Positions 60,196 to 64,000 of a DNA stretch of 64,000 bases are shown piece after piece. The translations under genes were made by a program, and so were the position numbers. Origin of the DNA: Prevotella lacticifex (GTDB lineage Bacteria > Bacteroidota > Bacteroidia > Bacteroidales > Bacteroidaceae); assembly GCF_019973375.1 (NCBI RefSeq), contig NZ_BPTV01000003.1:1-64000 (forward strand), read 5' to 3'. Below the pieces are notes generated by a model. It saw only the letters and a program-made list of their open reading frames with translations, was not told the origin of the DNA and did not search any database. Each line of letters begins with the position of its first letter. The first letter of the stretch is position 1.

Positions 60196-61617
60196 TCACT
60201 CCCAACACTCAATATTTTCCTGAATTTCAGACATCTGAGAGCGATGAAACTCGGGACTCTTTACGCCATTCCGCTTCTGATGCTGATAATCGGTGAGGAG
60301 GGAAAAGACCTGATGGCGGAGGCGAACGATAGCCACAATATTGACAATTGTCACACAACCCATGAACAGGTCACCGATGCTCCACACCAGATCGAGGGAG
60401 GCGATAGCACCGAAAAAGACCATCACGGCACCGTTCATTATCCGCAGCAGAAAGAGCCAACGGCGGTCGGAGGTAAGGAACTTCACGTTCATCTCACCAT
60501 AGGTGTAGTTTCCGATGATACTGCTGAAGGCAAACATCAGTATTGCCAGTGCCACGAAGATGGTGCCCACCGACCCCACCTCGTGCTGGAGGGCTGACTG
60601 GGTGAGCTGGATTCCGTTAAGACTCGTATTAGTGAAGACACCACTGATGAGAATGATGAAGGCTGTGCAAGAGCAGACCAGCAGCGTGTCGGTGAATACG
60701 CCAAGAGCCTGAACGAGACCCTGTTTTACCGGATGCGTGACATCAGCCGAGGCGGCAATGTTTGGGGCCGAGCCTTCACCGGCCTCATTGGAAAAGAGAC
60801 CCCGTTTGATGCCGTTCATCATCGTGATACCTATAAATCCTCCAGCGAACTGTTGCAGACCGAAAGCATTCTCAACAATCAGTTTAATAACTTTAGGTAT
60901 AAGACTGATATTCATACCAATGACTACTACCGCGAGAATGAAATAAAGCACAGCCATGACAGGAACGAGAATGCTGCTGACCTTGGCTATGCGCTGAATG
61001 CCCCCAAAGACACATGCCGTGGAGAGGACAACGAGAATGATGCCCATAGCCCAAGCCGGAATGCCGAAAGCATTATTCATCGCACCACAGATGGTATTAC
61101 TCTGAATACTGATGTAAGCCAGACAGAAGGTCATGGTGATGAGAACGGCGAAGAGTCGTGCAAACCGCGTAGAATGGAGACCATATTTAATATAATAGGC
61201 TGGACCGCCAATATATGTGCCTTTGCCATGCCGTTTGTAGAGTTGCGCAAGAGTCGACTCGGCGAACGCCGTGGCCGCTCCGAGCAATGCTATTGTCCAC
61301 ATCCAGAACACAGCACCTGGGCCGCCGACGGCAATAGCTGTAGCTACACCAGCAAGATTGCCCGTGCCAACCCTCGAGGCTATGCTCACTGCGAAAGCCT
61401 CAAAAGATGAGATATGCTTGCTGCCGTCCTTTTTAGTACCGTCGCCGAGAAGCCGAATCATCTCCGGCAACATACGGATCTGTACGAATCGCGTCTTAAA
61501 CGAGAACAACAGTGCACAGCCAATGAGCAGTGCCAATACGATGTAGGTCCACAGAATGTTGTTGACACTTGTCAATGACTGATTGAGAAATCCGTCGGCT
61601 GAAAATATTCCTTCCAT
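60196..61617 (-). CDS. sodium:alanine symporter (AGCS family)
   Basis: A 473-aa membrane protein with about 10 helices and the family blocks SIASRVGTGNLAGVATAIAVGGPGAVFWMW (about 83-112) and GLFSNEAGEGSAPNIAASA (about 275). It imports alanine or glycine with Na+. The C-terminal tail (YQHQKRNGVKSPEFHRSQMSEIQENIECWE) is hydrophilic and inside. A possible promoter box TACTTTTG is at 61904-61911, 290 bases upstream; closer sites are not clear. Confidence 0.93.
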   Translation of the reverse strand: MEGIFSADGFLNQSLTSVNNILWTYIVLALLIGCALLFSFKTRFVQIRMLPEMIRLLGDGTKKDGSKHISSFEAFAVSIASRVGTGNLAGVATAIAVGGPGAVFWMWTIALLGAATAFAESTLAQLYKRHGKGTYIGGPAYYIKYGLHSTRFARLFAVLITMTFCLAYISIQSNTICGAMNNAFGIPAWAMGIILVVLSTACVFGGIQRIAKVSSILVPVMAVLYFILAVVVIGMNISLIPKVIKLIVENAFGLQQFAGGFIGITMMNGIKRGLFSNEAGEGSAPNIAASADVTHPVKQGLVQALGVFTDTLLVCSCTAFIILISGVFTNTSLNGIQLTQSALQHEVGSVGTIFVALAILMFAFSSIIGNYTYGEMNVKFLTSDRRWLFLLRIMNGAVMVFFGAIASLDLVWSIGDLFMGCVTIVNIVAIVRLRHQVFSLLTDYQHQKRNGVKSPEFHRSQMSEIQENIECWE

Positions 61618-61903
61618 AATCTTTTTTTGTCAGACCCTATAGTCCCCGCATTATTTCTGTTATCAAAGCAGCTTCCAAAGGCAGTGCTGATAGCTAATCC
61701 GCCGAAATTCAACAGCCACAAGTAATCAGTGAACGCATCAATAGCACAACCACCGAGAAGTTACAGACATATACCTTTGACCATGTTGCTCCCTCGCTTG
61801 TCATTGCCGGAATTGCTATTGCTACATCCATTGAGATTCACAATGCAGTTGTCTGCCGATTACCAAATCGACGTTAGGGCTATACTTTCTTCTATTTTTG
61901 ATG

Positions 61904-61911
61904 CAAAAGTA
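61904..61911 (-). promoter_or_regulatory. candidate -7 box TACTTTTG for the AGCS gene
   Basis: Minus-strand TACTTTTG lies about 290 bases before the AGCS start at 61617. The space 61618-61900 contains no gene I trust. The box is weak because the TTTG core fits but the distance is long. Confidence 0.3.
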
Positions 61912-62013
61912 CAAATAATTTTTATAAAAAGGAACAATTCTGATACAATATAACTCCAATTACTAAATAATTTACAATTTCATCCGTTCTTGTTCAACTT
62001 ACATTCTGCTATC

Positions 62014-62991
62014 TCAATGCATATATTTGTTGACGAAAGAGCTTACGCAACGGGCATATTCTCCGGGATGCTTGTCGTAGCTGCGGGCATGACGTGCGTC
62101 GGTAGCCACCCAAAGGCATTTTGGTGCAGGCTTAGCTTTGTAGAGTTCGTAGACCATCGCCGTCGGAACGAACGTGTCGTGGTCGCCATGAATAAGCAGC
62201 ATCGGTCTTTGGCATTTTGCCACCTGCCGTATTGGAGATGCCTGACCGAATGACCATCCGTAACGCAACCGACAGAGCGCTGACGTGGAATACATCAGTG
62301 GGAAATCGGGTAGGGCGAACCGCTCCTTCAACTGAAGGCTAAATTCATCCCATGCACTGGTATATCCACAGTCCTCTACAAAACAGCGCACATTATAAGG
62401 TAATGGATCACCCGACAGGCACATAACCGTGGCGGCACCCATCGACACCCCATGGACGACGATATTTGGGACCATCCGCTTACCCTCAGCCTTTTCACAG
62501 CCAAAGATATCCGTAGCTACAGCTATCCATTGCCTCACGTCCTTGCAGTCCTTCCAGCCCATCTGCTGCTCCTGACCATCGCTACGCCCGTTGCCGTGGA
62601 GGTCGGGGAGCATGATTCCGTAGCCCATCTTATAGTATATATGCGCTATCGGCAGCATCGAGATGTAATCGTCGGTATATCCATGAACGAGCACGGCAAC
62701 CTTATGATTGAACTTTTTCCTGTTGTTTGGCCATAGGTAGACGGCATGGTGGCGGTCACCGTCGGCGGCAATGACGAAGGTGTCTCTCAGTGCGTGGGAC
62801 GCTCGAAGACTGTCGAGCCACAGGCTGTCACCAGGACAACGGTGCTTCATCAGTTTCCACATATATGCCTCATTGCGTCCCTTGTTGTGCGATGGCAGTA
62901 GCGAATAGCTGAGCATATAGAAACTACCTCCCACCACAATGATGACGAACAGCACAATGATGGCCAATAATGGTTTAAGTAATTTCTTCAT
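62014..62991 (-). CDS. membrane-anchored alpha/beta hydrolase
   Basis: A 325-aa protein whose N-terminal hydrophobic segment (residues 3-30) anchors it. AVLVHGYTDDYISMLPIAH (about 98) and IVVHGVSMGAATVMCLSGDP (about 173, Ser nucleophile in GVSMGA) and HGDHDTFVPTAMVYELY (about 268, Asp region) are the hydrolase landmarks. It is a serine hydrolase of unknown substrate. It starts one base before the end of the NUDIX gene and is cotranscribed with it. Confidence 0.85.
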   Translation of the reverse strand: MKKLLKPLLAIIVLFVIIVVGGSFYMLSYSLLPSHNKGRNEAYMWKLMKHRCPGDSLWLDSLRASHALRDTFVIAADGDRHHAVYLWPNNRKKFNHKVAVLVHGYTDDYISMLPIAHIYYKMGYGIMLPDLHGNGRSDGQEQQMGWKDCKDVRQWIAVATDIFGCEKAEGKRMVPNIVVHGVSMGAATVMCLSGDPLPYNVRCFVEDCGYTSAWDEFSLQLKERFALPDFPLMYSTSALCRLRYGWSFGQASPIRQVAKCQRPMLLIHGDHDTFVPTAMVYELYKAKPAPKCLWVATDARHARSYDKHPGEYARCVSSFVNKYMH

Positions 62992-63558
62992 CTACCTCTC
63001 TATTACATTCATTAAGAAGTACTTATACAGTGGAGCAACCATCATTGCCTGATGAAATTCACCTTGCATCAGCATGTCGAAGACTTCCTTCTTCGATTTG
63101 AGCAGAACCTCCAAGTCCTCCGTGGCATCAAGATGCTGCCCTTCGGTCTTGGTCACCCCCTCAGCCAAAAAGCAGTGGCAGCGGTTGTTCATAGTACTGG
63201 AGTTTGGTGCTATTGTCATCAGCTCCGTCCACACACCGCCGGTAAAGCCCGTCTCCTCAGCCAACTCGCGCTGTGCGGCTGCCAACGGTTGTTCGCCTTT
63301 CTCGATGACTCCGGCCGGAATCTCCGATGAAATCTCACCAATGGCTTGTCGCCACTGCCGCTCAATAATCATCTGTCCGTCGTCGGTAATGGATACCATA
63401 TTAACCCAGTCAGGGTATTCAAGCACATAATATTCGTCATAAACGTTGCCGTTTGGCAGTTCGACAGAGTCGCGACGGGCAGTAAGCCACGGCCGCCGCA
63501 CTATATATTCGCTCGACAGCGTCCGCCATGCCTTTATTCCATTCTTTTCATTCGTCAT
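62992..63558 (-). CDS. NUDIX hydrolase (ADP-ribose pyrophosphatase-like)
   Basis: A 188-aa protein with the NUDIX box GVIEKGEQPLAAAQRELAEETG (about 82-103), fitting G-x5-E-x7-R-E-x2-E-E-x-G. The preceding SEIPAGV is typical of ADP-ribose pyrophosphatases. It hydrolyses nucleoside diphosphate-X compounds. It is upstream of the hydrolase gene at 62014 with an adjacent junction. Confidence 0.9.
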   Translation of the reverse strand: MTNEKNGIKAWRTLSSEYIVRRPWLTARRDSVELPNGNVYDEYYVLEYPDWVNMVSITDDGQMIIERQWRQAIGEISSEIPAGVIEKGEQPLAAAQRELAEETGFTGGVWTELMTIAPNSSTMNNRCHCFLAEGVTKTEGQHLDATEDLEVLLKSKKEVFDMLMQGEFHQAMMVAPLYKYFLMNVIER

Positions 63559-63579
63559 TCTCTTTTCGTCTTATAAAAA

Positions 63580-64000
63580 TCACAAGCTCTTGCCGTCAAC
63601 GCTCATATTGGTCACATCATCAGTGACGATAGCCTCCCGCCCATCAGGGCGAAGGAGCGAGAAAACGACATTGCGCAACACCAGACCATCAACGTGGCGG
63701 GCATATAGGCCATAGGCCGGCGTAGGTCCCGCCCACCGCGGTTCAGGATAATTCGTTCCCTGCTCCCTATAAACTTTACCCAAAGTCCAAGGTTTGCCAC
63801 CACCTCTATATTCTATTCTTATGTCGCTCAAGGAGATATTGCGCAGCGGATGCTGTGGCATTCCGGTACAGATTATTCCACACAGACTGTCACAGTCGAG
63901 CGCACACACATTATTTATTGATATATTGCCGCCATAGCTGACATCAGTCCGCTCCTTCGGTCCACGGTTGCGGCATCCCGTGGTGATGTAAATGGGGTAG
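63580..64000 (-). CDS. GH28 polygalacturonase-like, 3' part only
   Basis: The open frame continues beyond the window end; the visible part is the C-terminal 140 residues. The upstream piece reads IYITTGCRNRGPKERTD, then DVSYGGNISINNVCALDCDSL, a beta-helix rung with GxNIxxNN typical of glycoside hydrolase family 28. Further on it has YRGGGKPWTLGKVYREQGTN and AYGLYARHVDGLVLRNV. It cuts galacturonan; the product uronate would feed uxuA/uxuB. Confidence 0.8.
   Translation of the reverse strand, partial: YPIYITTGCRNRGPKERTDVSYGGNISINNVCALDCDSLCGIICTGMPQHPLRNISLSDIRIEYRGGGKPWTLGKVYREQGTNYPEPRWAGPTPAYGLYARHVDGLVLRNVVFSLLRPDGREAIVTDDVTNMSVDGKSL

Overview
The window looks like a Bacteroidales chromosome, most likely Prevotella or a close relative. 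Genes lack Shine-Dalgarno leaders. Instead many sit a short distance behind the Bacteroidetes -7 box TAnnTTTG (for example TATCTTTG at 4128, 12178, 12843, 43291 and 55345). The core genes (mnmE, serS, a fused NfnA/NfnB-like flavoprotein, hexuronate genes uxuA/uxuB, AGCS symporter, GH28) and the tRNA-Lys fit that group. Species was not determined.

Layout. About 1-45,750 is an accessory island packed with insertion sequences. It holds two copies of an ISL3-like element (3-1612, 6089-7698), two copies of an IS1634-like element that duplicates TTAA (8232-10330, 37014-39112), an IS4-superfamily element (24754-26703), another (28695-30353) nested in an IS1380-like element (28293-31554), an intact IS1380-like element (32696-34318) and a second ISL3 element (41022-42386). 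Target duplications let me rejoin four broken cargo genes and one broken transposase exactly in frame: a PD-(D/E)XK-like protein (6069-10497), a WYL regulator (23866-26721), a UDG-fold protein (36577-39402), a DNA-glycosylase-like protein (40780-42710) and the IS1380 transposase (28462-31415). From about 45,800 to the right end the gene content is ordinary housekeeping and carbohydrate metabolism with no IS.

Cargo of the island. The left cluster (2157-11871) reads WYL regulator, PD-(D/E)XK-like protein, unknown protein, beta-CASP metallo-beta-lactamase, second PD-(D/E)XK-like protein and two metallophosphoesterases. Then come two SLOG/DUF2493 proteins (12390 and 35336), paralogous small unknowns, an AAA+ ATPase, a RhuM-Fic fusion, a DnaQ-like exonuclease, two UDG-fold proteins and an agmatine-deiminase-like enzyme.

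Most notable observation. Five small unannotated-looking proteins (17855, 19520, 22069, 26974, 35938) resemble the C-terminal domain of FtsZ and lack the GTP-binding half; one keeps the T7 synergy-loop pattern NxDxxD and follows an AAA+ ATPase gene. Seven promoters in the same island share a TGTAAC-type repeat at fixed spacing from the -7 box. They drive three of the FtsZ-like genes, two WYL regulator genes (one perhaps through a small upstream ORF), the RhuM-Fic gene and the exonuclease gene. This suggests a co-regulated set of GTPase-less FtsZ-fold proteins, a possible undescribed system. Function is inference only.
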